Shown here: positions 26,001 to 41,600 of the stretch, piece after piece | Layout of the letters: each line of letters begins with the position of its first letter | Numbering within the stretch: the stretch's first letter is position 1 | From: Lucifuga dentata | Taxonomy: Eukaryota > Chordata > Actinopteri > Ophidiiformes > Bythitidae | Direction of reading: 5' to 3' | Assembly (NCBI GenBank): GCA_014773175.1 | Contig: VXCM01003410.1 | Coordinates: 26,146 to 90,145 of the forward strand | Length of the DNA stretch: 64,000 bases | Made by a program: the position numbers and the translations under genes | Notes under the pieces: generated by a model | Database searches by the model: none | What the model was told of the DNA's origin: nothing | Seen by the model: the letters and a program-made list of their open reading frames with translations, nothing else

Positions 26001-29000
26001 GAAGATTTACACGTATGACATGATGGATATCACAACAATGCTGTTGTTCAAGTTAAGTCTTAAGCTTAGCCCCAACCCTAATACTAGGATAATAAACATG
26101 ACAGCCATTTGTTAGCATCTCACCAGCTTCCTGTAAGTTTTAAGGCAGAAGCCTGTATGGTGGCGTCAAGGGTCATCAGAGAGAATTTGGTTCACCTGGT
26201 CGGACCAGCTGCTGAGCTTTATAAGCTGTTGACAGTGTCTCTGACATGGCATTCATTACTTTTGTTATGTTTGAGTTCCGCACATTGTGTCATTCTACAC
26301 CAGCACACATTTCACACATTCATGCTGCTGATGTTGTAAACAGCTGTTAACTTTTTTAACTTTAGTTTAAGGTAGTTTTCTTTCTGTTTTACTTTGATCA
26401 AATCTTAATGTTGAAATTTCTTCATCAACTATAAACTAATTCACCCTGCAAAAAAAAAAAAAAAAAAAAGTCAGAAATGGTTTAATTTAATTTACTAATG
26501 GTATTTAGTTAGTTAAGTTAACCATCCTTTTTGAGAATTCAGTCATCAACAGTATTACAGAGTCATTCCTATGTTCCCCAGCTCTGTATAGCACAGTAAG
26601 CACATAATGGGTTAGGTTAGGGTTATTCTGTTAACACATACTTATAATACTATATAATGTGTGTGTGTCTGTGTTAATAGAATATTGAACTGGGGAACAT
26701 AGGACCCTGGGAAAATACCGTAAATTCTCTATTAAAAGCCAGTATTCAAATAATAGCCGGTATCTAATAAAAGCCGGGGGGCGGAGTTAGCAGGACAAAA
26801 TAAAAGGGTCTCATATAAAGGCCAGGTTTGGTGTTTGTCTTTTACTAGCTCAGGAAACTATGAGTGTAATCTGCTGCTGCCACTAGATGACAGCAGCCAT
26901 GTTTGGATACCAAACCGCTTAAAAACCTGTCCAGCTGTCGTCCCTCCAGCCAGAAGGCATGACCGGGCTCAACGTGAAACAAAACCGTAAACGTGGAGCC
27001 TGCAGTCACCGCGAGCGCATGATGCTCCGCTGTCATCACAAACCAGGAAAAGTGGATGAAAATGAACCTCTCTAAAAGCTGCCTAGAGGCGACATCTTCT
27101 CTTGTGGTGGCGTGTTTTTATGCAGTTATGGGTTTCGGCAAAATTAGAAATAAAGGCCTGTCTCCTATAAAAGCCTGTCTGCAATATTGACCGGGTTCTC
27201 TCTGCAGTGAAGTAAGTAAAGGCCCCGCCCACTAATAGAGCATTTATGGTAGGACCCTGGGAACATAACATAACACAGTAGTATTACTATTTAGGAGTTC
27301 AGTTAGCAGACTGAGTGTGTTGTGAACATTATTTACAAGTTAGAAACTGATAAANTATTTAGGAGTTCAGTTAGCAGACTGAGTGTGTTGTGAACATTAT
27401 TTACAAGTTAGAAACTGATAAATAACATAACATCTATACAGTGTGAATGCATATAGACAACAAAATGTAAAAATGTCAGTTTTGGAGTTTTGGGACAGAG
27501 CTAGGCTATCAGTCCCCCCTGCCCCCCCGCCTTCAGTGTTTGTGCTAAANTGGAGTTTTGGGACAGAGCTAGGCTATCAGTCCCCCCTGCCCCCCCGCCT
27601 TCAGTGTTTGTGCTAAATTAAGCTAATTACGCCATGAAGCTGCTTCTCTGCTAAACACACAGAGAAGACGACGGCAAATAAGTAAGATTTCCCAAAACGT
27701 TGGATTATTCCTTTAAGATTATTGTCCACATTATGCAAAAAGAGAATTTAACTTAAAGCTACAGCAAACACTTTTTTTCCAACAAAACAAGCTGACTGAC
27801 ATGCAGTCCTTATCGTTGTTGCAGTGAACATGTTAGCAAACAATTGCTATACATGGAGCGGAGAAGCAATTTTAGCATCACACTTAGTTATATTTCTGTC
27901 CACCTGATATTCACTTGCCCTTTAGCTTTGTTTTGTTTTTGGTCTCCACCCACTCCTGAGAAAAATATCTGCGCTTTAGCTTGTTAGATGCTCAACTTTT
28001 AGTCATTAACTTTGACTTGTGGTGTTATTGTGCTGTGCAGGTTGCATACAATTGGTTTGTCATGTTATTAAAATAGAAATGGCTGCTTAACTAGAGCTGC
28101 AGAGATGGGTGATGTTTGATTTATAGAAACTATGTCATTATCCAACTGGACAGAAATGGAATTCTTTACATTACACTGTGTTGTGTATACTCCCTGTTTT
28201 TGGGTCAGCTGCTGTCCACAATTGTCATTGTTCTTCTGTGCAAAGGTTGAAAGATGTTAGCACTCTGTTTTATCTGCTTGATCGCATATGATCTGCCTCC
28301 CCACGGAGATGCTAAACTCTGGCTGGACTTCAACCCATCAGCACTTCCTTCTCCCTTTTTCTTTTCGTCCACATTGAGAGACCGCCTGAGGCCTCTTTCC
28401 CTCCTCCCTGCAGTGACTCAAGGCTTAATTGAGCCTTTGGTAGATGAAGTCATGACACAGAGTCGTGTCATCAACCATTACGGCTTGATTTGCAGCTTAA
28501 ATGAAGTCAACTGAAAACTGGAGTCCATTAGCACAATTTCCAAGGGCTTAATGAAGGACTAATTATGGTTTCCATAGAGGGGTAAAAGCATAAGTTAAAG
28601 TGTTAGACAGGGCAGGGGCTAATATGGTCTGTAAAGTGCTTGACATCAACATTATTCTTACCAACTGTAAGGCAATTTAGTGATGAGGAAACTGTGGACA
28701 AGACAAGAAAGGCACTTGATGAGGAAGTCTAACCTGCTGAGCCTAATCTGCAAAAATCACCTTCACAATTACTGCGTTGTATCTCAGTTCTTATGCAGCT
28801 TTGGCAAAGTTGTATATGTTTGCCTCAGGTTTTTAGATGAATAATACTTTCATTCCACTCATCTACACTGACAGTAGTATGCCATCTCCCTACATTGATC
28901 TGCCTTCCTTTATGACTGGCCTAATGAAGCAAAGGGAAGTGGAGATTTGTTCCTCTGAGATACTAAATCACTGTGATGTCTTTACTCCTGAGCTCAGATG

Positions 29001-29638
29001 AGAATGCAGGCTTCGTTTTTCAACCAGGCAGCCCAGACTGGCATGCTTACTTGATACCGCACAGTGGAAGGCAGCTTTTGAACTGTCAACACTACTAATA
29101 CACAGACAGTCTATAGACAGAGGAGGTGGAAATTTGCATTCAGGCACCACAGCGAATGACTTCAGCTGGCGCTCTGCTGAGTGAGGGAGAGGTCAGGGTA
29201 ATTTGCAGTCGATTTCTACTGTCAATTTGTCAATCCAGCTACTCCTCCTGCCCTGTGATTTAATCATCTGGCTCCCCTTAAATGCATAGGATGGGTCTTT
29301 AGCGACCCGGGACCACGTTACGCACCTCTAATCAGGGGCAGCGCTCAGGGCGGGCTTATGGTGCTTAAGCCCTGGGTGTTTTCCACAAAGCCCTGAATCT
29401 TTTTTGTAATACAGGGAGTCCCCGACTTATGAACGTCCGACTTTCAAACGACCTGTACTTATGAACCGACCTCCATAAAGCCTATTAAATTAAAAATTCG
29501 AGTTACATACAATGATTCATAACAATAAACGGTGCACTACTTTACGACGCATGTCAAAACAAAAGAAGAATGCCTCTTCTGCGAGTGTTAACCTACATGT
29601 TTTTTTATATACCCCCCCAACACACACACACACACACA

Positions 29639-29673
<35 letters not shown>

Positions 29674-32600
29674 CGATGTTTTAGGATATCTGGAAGTGTT
29701 TCTTTAATGTTTCTTATGCATAGAAAGGTAAAATATATACGCTAGATACACACCTTATGTAACTGTTCTGACTTATGAACAAATCCGACTTATGGACAGC
29801 CGGGGGCACGGAGCTCGTTTGTAACCTGGGCAGTCCCCGAGTTACGGGTGAGGCTATCTACCAAAGCTACTTGCTTTGGTAGATAGCCAAAGCTACCTCA
29901 GGCCTAGATTTTCCAGTGGAGATCTGGGTTAAGCCTTGGATCTCCACTAACCATAGATCTGCTCTTGTCTCTAATTCATTCTTCTTTTTATTTTCAATTA
30001 AGCCCTCAACTCCCTGGTATTCCTCAAACTCTTTGTTTTTAACAGTTTTATGGTTTCAAGTTGTCAAAATTGATGAAAATAATTGTTTTTCTAATGTTTT
30101 TCGCTGAAAAGTGTATAGGCTACGGATCCGAGGTATGCAATAATGTCACTTTTTTTTTTTCCTGGTGTACAGGCAGCAGGTAATAGCTGTGTTTTCCACT
30201 TTGGTCCTTAGGTGGCGCTGTAGTATCACTGATATGATGAACAAATGCTTAAACTAGGAGGAAGAAGGCTGCTTATGCTGTAAGCTATGCTGCTAGCTTA
30301 CTGCTACAGAAAGACGCTGCAGCACCGTGTCAGAGATTCATGCAGAGCAGCATCACTTTGATGGCGGGCGCTATAAGTCATTGTCAAAATATAATATAGC
30401 AAAAAATGATTTTTTGTTTTTTTTTGTTATTCATAAAATGTTCTGAAAAGTTTATAATCAAAAATATTTAACTTTTTTAGCACAGTTTGTGTTGCGTAAG
30501 TTACGGGTCTCTAACAACCCAACGTATGTACGAATGGATGGAAAATGACTCATGCATTTAAGAGTTAAGACAGTAAATACTGAAGGAGAACAGCTGTAAA
30601 TTGTAATTTGTGTGCGTTCAAATGAACACCAGTACACCAATGCTGAGGTCAAATGTTTGTTTAGCACTCACAAAAGACCCAATCATTTTATACATACAGA
30701 TACAAGCAGAAAGGCCATGTGAATAGTTAATGTACACTTTGTGGGAAATCAATAGCTTTAAAATCAATGTCAAACTCTAAGGAGATAGGAAAAGACACTG
30801 AGTCTGCACTCCACAAGGTCTAGATTTCAATATCTCATCAGGGTATTGATAGGTTGGTCCTTGAGAAATTACAGATTCACACAAATTCGCACATGCATGC
30901 TCAATTGCTGTCAAACGCCTTGCTGAAATCTCTAGTTGGATCCACGCCGACAATCTCAAACTCAGTTCCAAGAAGAACTGCTCTTTTTTTCTTGAAATCC
31001 TGCCCTCACCAAGACCTCTCCACCACTATCAACATGTTTTTTTTACTACATGATATCCACCAAATCAGACCTTTCCTCACCAAGGAGTCTGCAGCTCTTT
31101 ATGCTTTACACATCTGCTGTCGACATGAGTGCAGCTCTCTCCTGGACAGCCTCCCAAAAAAGCCCTCGCAATCCAGACAACTACTTCACCTTCACACTCT
31201 TCAAATTTGCTCAGTGTCATCCCGTCCTGCTCCCCGTGGGTCTTTTATTGAATTCAATGCCCACACACACAAGGTTGAGAAGGGATCAGCACGAAGTTAC
31301 TCTTCAGCTCATTTGTATAAGGGAGTCAATCCCCCATCTGTTTAAAACTAATCTTTAATGACTTGCCTTGCTTCTCCCTACTGCATCTCCTCTATTAACT
31401 ATTCTCTAATTACTCTTCAAAAGTAATCCCTCCTCTTTTTATCTCCTCTTAGCTCCTTTTTTAGATGACTTTCCAATCAGTTCTCACTATTATGATCGTT
31501 CTGTGATGACACAGATGTTATCAGGAGACTAACTAAAACCTTTGTTATCCTTGCTCTTGGTTACTTGTTATTTTGGTAAAGTGGTAATTGAAGATTATTC
31601 ACACAAATTGCAATTATACAATACGGAAAGATGTTTGGCTTCAGCACTGTCTGGAATAGCTCTGACGATATTAGAGATTGAGCATGAGAACACTGGATAA
31701 GAGGCTTGAGGATGAGGATGTGGCCTGAACTCTCCTTCCTTTATCTGCAATCTTTACTTCTGCAAGTATTTGTATAAAACCAAAGGATATACTTAGAAAG
31801 AGTAAAGTAGTTGGTGTGAAGTAGGTGGGTTGGTGGGGGGGTTGAGAAAAATAATCAACCTGCAGGTGGAGCAAGAAAAGATGCCTGAAAGAAGAGAGTG
31901 AGATGCTGGGGATGCTGGCTGTGAAGAGAAGAGAAAGAATATGAAAAGAAAGGCAGATTTATGGCGCAATTGCATGCGGGGCTTAAGAAACAGAGGAAGA
32001 GAGAGTTCTCGGAAACACCAGATTGAGCTGCAAATCATAGTCAGTCCAGAAATGATTCTTGGACCACTGAGAGCCTGTTGCTATGGAAACGTCATCATAG
32101 CAGGCATTGCTTTAATCTGTGGAAGCCTGTTAAGTTAACATGAGGCTCAGGCTTACCTTATGCTTCTGTACTCACAACACAGCACTGTGCCAGCATTGTA
32201 GCTGCTTGCCACCAGCGAGATTTATTTACAAATGTGTTGCCATTAGGAGGTGGGATTATCAGCTCTCCGTTTGCATCCTGCACTTTTATTCCTTTGGCTT
32301 AATCGTTGTACAGAAAACACTGCAACTGCACTGTCTAGACACATTTACAATAGGAAAATTTAGCTTTAGCATCCATTTATCCTCCACCTCCTGCCCTCTT
32401 TTCCATCTCTCCAGCCATTATCTTTCCCTCCTTGTCCTTTTCTGTCTCCGACTGTATCACAAACATTGAGCTGGCGGCTGGCCTGCTGTATTCCTGATTC
32501 TGCTGATGCACTGGTGTGAATTAGATGGGGGGGGGGNTGGAAAAGAGCGGCAAGCAGCAAACAAAAAAAGGATGGAGGGGGGTGAGAAAGGGAGAAAGAG

Positions 32601-35600
32601 AAAAAGCAGGTTGGAGGTAAGCGAGCGAGAGAAATGGGGAGAAAGAGAAGAGCTGGGAGACGTGTGATATCGCACATGGAGATATTGTGCACGCTCAATG
32701 CCAGCAGAGATATGGGCTGGTCAGAGGAAAAAAAGCTCCGCTGTTGACAGTTGAATGGATGAAGAGTATCTGGGTGTTAATGCCTCCGAGCTTTGCTGTT
32801 TCTCCCCTGCAGAGGAGTCAGTCAGCCTGTGTGTGTTATACAACCGGCTCAGCCATGACAGGGTGTATTGTTTTGGATTTGCCTCTCAAATCAGTATCTG
32901 TCATTGCGCTTCACTAATCCCGCCATGTATCCAGCATTAATGCGTTTGCCTACGGCCAACAGAGACGACATGGGAGGAGATCCTGAGCCTGCCTGCTAAA
33001 TTGCAATACTGCCATTAAATGATAAACAAATGGAGCAGGGGAAGAATGAATGGATGATTTACAAGAGCACTCTCACACCGATAAAGCCTGCAGGGGTAGT
33101 CTGTGAATAAACTCTGTTCCCGTGTACTGTAGTGAAGGTGAATAGAGGCTTGGGGAGTTGAAGAGACTGGAGTGTGACATCCAGGTCGGGCTCCAGGGGG
33201 CCTGCTAGGAACAGACAGTGGTGACATATGAGTGTGTGTGCGGTGCTGACACAGTCCAGCTTTAGCTGCGAGCGAAGAGTGTGATGGATGGGGCTGGGAG
33301 AGCAAGCCATGAAAGCTTTATTGGAAAAAAATATCTGAGAAAGTCAGATAATTCATCGTATTGATCCCTAACGTCCCAATTTGAGCACCAACTCTCTTGC
33401 ATAATTGAAAAATTGTCTTAATGTGTAGAAAAGAGACCATTTTTCCTACTGTCTTTAGAAATCGTTACAGTGCTGTGAAAAGTGTGAATCAAAAAAAAAA
33501 AAAAGCTTTTCAGACACTAAGAAAATCGGCCTGAGCTTTAAGATAATTCATGGGGATTTTAAAGGGTTTTGTGAGGCGTGATGCAGGATTATTTTCTCAA
33601 CCCTTAAAGGAACATGTAATCATTCACCTGACCGTGTCACATCTGGAGATAGATTGTTTTTATTGGAAAGCACAAAATATTAGCAAACTGATCTCTAAAT
33701 CTTTGGAGCTGCAGGTGTTGATGTTAAGCCTTGAAATCATAAATATATCAAAGAACTACACCTCTTTCATATATTTATACTTGAAATAGCCCCCTGTAAT
33801 TGTTAAATATTGCATGCATGGTGTTCAGAACCACAGACATACAGTGGAGTCCAAAAAATGCTTCTATTTTGCATTCTTTTTGAATTTAATACAAGATTTT
33901 TCATGACAAATGATAATATCATCTTGAANTTCTATTTTGCATTCTTTTTGAATTTAATACAAGATTTTTCATGACAAATGATAATATCATCTTGAATCTT
34001 TGAAAAATGTACATGAATTTCAGAATAGCATCACTCCAGCTGCCACGGACTCCACAAGTTTGTAAAAACCTGATGAGCCAAGTTATCCTAGCATGATCTG
34101 ACAGTGTTCCAGAGAGATTCTTGTGATGTCAGACTTTCTGATTATTTCCAGATTTACATGGAAAACATCACAAATTTTTGATGTGGTCTCAGACCTTTGA
34201 CCCTACTGTGTATATATATATATATACAAATACTTCATCAACGGTCTTAGTTTGCCTGTATGTGCACTCATAACGTCATTCCTGCCAGGGCCATTTTCTA
34301 CCCAGTAAAGTCTAATCCATGCACCCCTCCCCCCCACCCCCTGTTCAGAATATATTCCTGTGCTGATGTTTATATGAGAAATATTTAATGGTAAATTGTA
34401 AATCCTTTTGTTGTCATATGCACACAAGTACAAATGAAATTCAGCCTCTGCTTTTAACCCATCCCGAAGGAGCAGGAGGCAGCCATTGTACAACGCCCGG
34501 GGACCAACTCCAGTCCTAAGCCAGCAGCTTGGTCAAGGACACTGACAGGAGAATTAAGCCTAACATACATGTTTTTGATGGTGGGGGAAACCAGAGCACC
34601 CAGAGGAAACCCACACAGGCATGGGAAGAACATGCAAACTCCACACAGAAAGGCCCTACCCCCAACCCGGGAGTCAAACCCAGGTTCGTCTTGGTGTGAG
34701 ACAGCAGTGCTAACAACTGAGCCACCAAGCCACCCATATTTTTATTTTTTATTTTTTGTATTTTTCTAAAAAGAAGAAACAAAGAGAATTTAGAAAGAAA
34801 GAGATTCAAGATTTTTAAATTCAATTCTCATTAGTTGACAAGCAAACGAAATGTGACCAACTTGTCAATTACCGTAAATACTCAAGTATAAGCCGAGTTT
34901 TTTTTAACCAAATTTCACAACGCAAATCGGGGGGGTTGGCTTATACAGGAGTACTTCAAATAGGATCACAGAGGACAAAATTTCCAGGGGTGGAAATAGT
35001 ACCCATTACCACTACCCATGGAAAATAGTTTAAATCATACCTTANTTCCAGGGGTGGAAATAGTACCCATTACCACTACCCATGGAAAATAGTTTAAATC
35101 ATACCTTAGAACGATGTATTTCACGACTAAACATCTTATTCAGCACATTTTGTGGCGGCCAGTAAGCCGTATTTCATCAGTCACGGTAATCAGCTGCTGA
35201 AATAAATTTCATGTTTACCGGTTCGTGGATTATTTTCAGAAAATCACAGGAATACTATGACAATTCTCAGAAAAAAACAGTAATTTGCTGAACAAATGGG
35301 TCGGCTTATATGCGGGTTTCTTTAAAAATCTAAATTTGCAGGTCAAAATACTCGAGATTGGCTTATAGTCGAGTATTTACAGTATGTATTTAGCTCAGAT
35401 GTGTATGGTCAAAATGTAAAGAATTGGGACTTTAATGTTTAATTGGTCTTACAAGCATTTAAATCATAGGTGTTAAGTGTTGAGTTTTCTACACTACTGC
35501 AAGATTTTATTACAAAGTTCAAATGAAGCACAACTGCAGTACAGACAAACACACGTACTTCGTCTTTGTTTCGTTTATTTTATAGAAGTAAGATTTTTCC

Positions 35601-38600
35601 TTCCAAACTGCACAAAATGATATATTACGAAGGATATTTTTTGTTTGTCTATGTGTGATAGCCTCTGTGGTAAACTGGCAACTTGCCTAAGGTGTACCCT
35701 GCATCTTGCCCAATGCATGCTGGGATACTCTCCAACCTACTGCAACCCTGAAAATGGATGGATGGATATTTTGGTACTGCAAGACAAACAGTTCTGCACT
35801 GCTGTACCAAGTTATACTGACTCACCATTAGTCGTGCTGAGCGAATAGAAAGGAAGCAGTGGGATTTGGAGCGGCGAGGGAAAAGCCGAACTACATGCAG
35901 AAAAAAGGTGGACGAAAAACAGAAGTAAAAAGTGAAGGGTGAAGACACTAAAGCTCTCATTTTCTGTTTTCCTCCCAGATGTGGACACTACCAAGGACTC
36001 TTGCCAAAAGGTTAAGTGCAGCCGACACAAGGTGTGTATCGCACAAGGCTACCAGAGAGCTGTGTGTGTCAACCGCAAAAAACTTGAACACAGGTGAGTG
36101 TATCTGTGTGTGTAGCCCATGGGCAAAAATAGAGAGTGACTCCCAAAACACAGTCATTCAATTTTTTCTTTTTATACACAGAAACACAGGTCAATACAAC
36201 CATGTCTGCTAAGTTTACAGATAGTGAATTGTGTTGATACCCAACCCTGGTAACCGACAGTTCCCCAACGTTCCCGTCGGTTACTGAGGTTGGGTTATGA
36301 TAGCAGACTCTATTTTCCCAGTTAGTAAAATATGCCAGGTTTACACCAGTATGACGAGCCCGTGTTAGGCTCAGAACTTATCAGTCAATCCTCATAAAAA
36401 ACAAAGGGTCAAATACTCTTATTTGCAGAGGTGGGTAGTAACGTGTTCCATTTACTCCGTTCCATTTACTTACGTAACTTTTTTCACAAAATTGTACTTT
36501 ACTGAGTAGTTTTATTGCAGGATACTTTTAACTCATACTTGAGTATATTTATGAAGAAAAAAATATACTTTTATTTCGTTACATTTGGTCGCACTCTTTG
36601 CGTTACTTTTGATTTCATCCATTTGAATTCAGCACGTTCAGTTTTTCTTTCATTATCAGACACTACACCAGTCATCCTCAAAAGCCTGGACTCTGGTCCA
36701 GATCCAGACTGAACCACAACTATCTTTGGATCTTCGGACTCTGAGCAAATTCTACTTTTCATACGTATTATTTGTATTAGTTGTGAGACATTGCTGCGAC
36801 GCAACGAGTCAAAATCCTCCACTTTCTGCACTGTAAGCATCGCTCCGAATGTCCGACTGCTCCACTGTCCATGTGAGAATGTCTACTCTGCTTTGGTTTG
36901 GTCCAATCACATTCAGCATCCCATTATCTCCATGACAACANTGAGAATGTCTACTCTGCTTTGGTTTGGTCCAATCACATTCAGCATCCCATTATCTCCA
37001 TGACAACAATGGGTTGACACGGCGTAGGGCTCACTGAGAGTGACCTTAATAAACAGACCTTCAGGGTCGGAGTGTCCATCAGGAGGGAGAGGCAGGACTT
37101 TTCCTGGCCGACCGGTGGCATTTGTGCTGCACAAAATAATATTAAAATTAAGATAAATTAAGCAAACAGACTGCAAAATGTGCCAACATTATGAATTTAT
37201 TCGCCCCACCTCCGATATCATTGGCATTTTTAAGTAAGCCTTTTTCGATATGCCATCCTGTAACGTACTGCACCACCCAGACAAGAACTTTATAGCTTGT
37301 TGATTATTCGAATGAATAAGCTTAATCAAAGTCACTCAATACTCAAGTAATTTTTTAAAAGATACTTTCTTACTCTCACTCAAGAAATTATTTTGGTGAG
37401 TACTCTTACTTATACTTGATTCACTATTATCATAAAGTAACAATACTTGTACTTGAGTACAGTTTCTGACTACTCTACCCACCTCTGCTTATTTGTACCC
37501 TGTACACAGCGCAGCACGTTTAATGAAAAGCATCGACATGGATGGAGGTTGTTTGCTGGGTTGTGTTCGGTGTAGTTTTGCGCTGTACTGCTGTTTTCTG
37601 GGCTGGTCTGGGTGTCGATGAAGGGTTTGGGTTCCTCTGCTCTGCAGACTCAAGCAGCCTGCTCTCAGGTCTCCTGACGGCAGCTGTCAGCCCTGTCCCA
37701 TCTCCTCCACTGGACCTGTGTGTGGGTCAGACGGACACAACTATGCCTCAAAGGTACACTGCCTTTTTCTTTTTTCTCAAATACATCTTCTTTGGTATGA
37801 TGTACAAGTGTATAAACATAGATTAAGGTGAAGATACTCCTCCGGGCCGTGCTGAGATTATATCAAAGGAGATATACACTATTATGCTTTTTAATATTTT
37901 TCCCTCATTTTTACTGTAATATACAAGGGATATGTGTTAAACATTCTCAGAGTTGCAAAGGTTTTGGCTGTAATCGAAATGCTTTGAGTAGGACAAACAC
38001 ACAGGTCCTGAGATGCCCTGAAAGCTTCATTTTGATAGGTCGTATTGGTCGTTTACTTCTGTAACGTGTTTTTGTCAACATGTAACACGCTTGATTAGTA
38101 CAAGGTTAATAAGTAGGCCCAGCTCAGATGTGACAAATGGCCAATCAGAACAAAACTGGAAAGAAAGACCTAAAACAACCTGTTTTCACTCAATGGACTA
38201 AATTGACTTTAATTAAAATAAGAAAATGGAAATCTATATTACATCCCCTTTAAAGCCCCAATTTTTGATACTGTATAATTATATACGTAATCAAAGAGTT
38301 TGATGTAATGATAAAAATCCATTTTGCATAATTGTCAGTAGATAGTTGTTGTGGTGTCCTGCCTTTACAGACATTATTAAAGGACCATACCACCCATTTT
38401 GAATGTTTGAGCCAAATATATTCAGTTTTCATACTACATAATTTTCATGTTACGTTACTGACAATCATTTCCCAAAGGATAAAACCGTATTTCAGCTTTC
38501 CTGATATTTTGCTAAATCTCTTAATCTTTCAAAATCAAATATTCAAGCGATACACCCACCTTAAAAATCCATGTTTCTCCTGCTAATAGTTATGCAGCCT

Positions 38601-41600
38601 TATGAAGTCACAGTTGTTTAAATATTTCAATAAACGCAGGTCTTCTTTTGGGACTATATTTCCCGGTGGAGGCATACGTTCACTCTGCGCTTTTTATTGC
38701 GCTTAAAATCTAAAATTATATAACTTTAAAAAAAAAACAACCTGAATATACGTCTTGTTTCTGATCATGGATTACCTATCCCAAGAACGTTTCAAGTATC
38801 AACAAGTTCATTTAGTTGCGTACCAGAATGAACTGAAACCAATGGCAGTCTGGAAGGTAGGAAAAACATTTTTAATTCAGCGTTCCAGTAGTATGCTTTG
38901 GGAAATGCTTGTCATTAGTGTTACATGTATGAAAATTTAATATATTAGGTTCAAACGTGCAAAATGGCTGGTATGGTCCTTTAAAGTAAACATATCATTA
39001 AGAGTAACGAGCGGTATCAGCTTCCAATCCTATATTTTGAATTTGAGGTGGGGAGACTAATAATAACAAGATATGTTGTGTTAATATAAATGATCCAAAT
39101 GTTGTTTTTTCCTGTGTGAATGTGTTAAAATTAACACATTTTAAACACAATACATTAAGAGGAATATCAACCAAATGCTCGTACACATTCACAGCTCAGA
39201 CTTCTGTTGTATGTGCAGTACGTGCTAATACAGGTGCTAACATGTCTGCTGGGCTATTTTGTGACCTACATCTTGATCATTCAGAGGTGAGCTTAGCAAA
39301 GAGGCTCTGTACGGACAATCAGAGACAAATAGCAATGATACACGCCTCAGGAGTACCAACGGGAGGCTGCTGGTTTCAGAAATGCATGTGTTTATTGATT
39401 TATGCTTTGTCTTTTGGATCACCATGCCTGACCCTGTGTGTGAGCAGAGGCTGGAAATTCAGGAACAAGTCTCAGATTTGAATTAAAGTGTACAGTCAGT
39501 CACCTTATGAATATTTGATCTGTGCTGCAGCAATAACTCATTTTACTTCACCTTCATGTCTCCTTGTTGATGCTTTTTGGGGCATGTGCGTTGGTGTATG
39601 CACACGTGTATGTTTGTGTGCACGTGTCGCAGTGCAAGCTGGAGCAGCAGGCGTGTCTTACAGGGAAGGATCTGACTCTGAAGTGTTCGGGTCTGTGTCC
39701 TTGTCCTACAACTGCCCCCATTCCCAAGGAGACTAAACGTGGTAAGATCACACACACACACACACACACACACAGAAATGATAAAAACTAATCTGGATTC
39801 TAGACAAATGAAAAATGAATTCACTAATGATCACAGCAACAAAGGCTCACCCATCTCTCCCTTTTCTTTATTTTGTCTTTCACACACACACAGCAATAAA
39901 CACAAGCACCATCATAAGAATAGATACACCTACTGACATATTCTTCTTCTTCTTCTTCCTCTGCCCTCCGTAGAGAGCTGTACCGGACAGGATCTGGCCG
40001 ATCTTGGGGAGCGTCTGAGGGACTGGTTCCAGCTGCTGCAGAGCAATGCCAAGCAGAACAACAACAGCAAGGCTGGAGCTAGCAACTCTGCAGCCAACAC
40101 CGCATCAGGTTAGAGCTAATACCTAATGAACTGGACTAGAGTTCATTTTTCGCCTTGGTATGGGTCGTTTGGGAATGGCTGAACACAACAGTTCAACTCC
40201 AGACCAAATCAAGGGCTGAGATCTTTTTGAGTAGTCTGATTCCAAATGAGTGAACATGATCTGAGCTCGTTCTCATCCACTAGAAGTCTATTAAGCCTGA
40301 GGAATACATGTAATGCTGTGACAGCCAAGTAGCCGAGCAACAGCCAATCAGCTGTAAGGAATGACAAAAGGAAAAAAATAAAGTCAACAGAAAACCAATC
40401 AAAATTCAGAGAATCAGACCAATCAGAAATGAGGACAAGGAAAAATAAGATTGATCAAAGGAAAACAAAAAGGATAAAGTCTGGTAAAGGAGCATGTCAC
40501 TGTTGTTGCACTAGCGACTCCTACTGGTCAGATGGGGTAGGAGCACGGAGCGAAATGAAATTGGGAATATAAACCGCACATACTATGTCCATTTCTTTTC
40601 ACCCTAGCAGGTGAAAAGAAATGATTGGTGGTTGTCTACACCCTCACCTAGATGATAAAATTAAGTCCAAAAAGGAAAAGGAAATATAAAACTTCAAGTG
40701 TCATTTGTTTAAAGTAGAAAATGCTTCTTATGGATGAGTGACAGTAGAAAAAAAACAATTATGTATTAAGAAAATCCTCGAATTGAGGGGATTTGCATCA
40801 GACACAAAAGCTATTTCTCACCACACTGGCAGGTTTTCTTTTTCAATTTGTGCAGCTGTCCACTGATAAAAGACTGTTTGTATGTCTTTGTGCTTGCAGT
40901 GCTGGACAGGAGCCTGGTGGCCAGCTGTAAGGACTCAATAGGCTGGATGTTTTCCAAGCTGGACACCAACGGTGATCTGTATCTGGACCAGGCTGAACTG
41001 GCTGCCATCAATTTGGACAAGTATGAGGTCTGCATCCGGCCCTTCTTCAACTCCTGCGACTCCTACAGAGATGGCAAGGTGTCCACTGCCGAGTGGTGCC
41101 TCTGCTTCTGGAGAGAGAGTGAGTATTCTTTGGAAGACTGGTTTATGGATGCAGATGTGACAGTGGGTGTGCAGAAAATGTGACAGAATTGCGGCCAAAA
41201 TGGCTGGTGCAGAGGCCGCATTTGAGGGTTTCTTGCAAGATCGCACACTACTCGAAATCTGAAACAATGCAGACGATGTGCGTGATGTAAATGCGACTTC
41301 ACTGACCATCGGCAAAAGCGAAGAGGCAAGGGGAAAGCATGTCGAAGAAAAGGAGAGAGAGGGACAGAAAATAAACAATGCTGAACAACTCTGACGAGCG
41401 ACTGGCAGAGGAGGTAGGAAGTAACAGTACCCATTCCTCCGTGAGGGATTAGAAAGACTGCCAAATGGCTGCCAATTCCTGGCAGGAGATAGCCTGTTCT
41501 CTGGGGTCCGAGAAACACTTAGTCATAAGAACTGGAAAATTCTACACAAGTGATATGTGAAGGATAGAAAGAAGACCAAACCAAGAAGTGTGGAGCTAAA

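Larger units (their letters stand above)
24683..35978 (+). other. spock2: spock2 intron 3 (11.3 kb)
   Basis: The donor is GTAAGT at 24683 and the acceptor CCTCCCAG before 35979. The intron holds the elements listed separately. Between about 27700 and 29390 and between 30120 and 33860 I see no gene, RNA or recognisable complete element. Confidence 0.85.

Noticed and set aside
26820..27270. Minus-strand frames of 62-64 codons
   Set aside because: They lie inside the TACCGTAAAT element and show no conserved domain.
30854..31358. Overlapping plus-strand frames of 163 and 102 codons
   Set aside because: Composition resembles noncoding DNA, two frames are open at once, and no motif, splice sites or homology is recognised.
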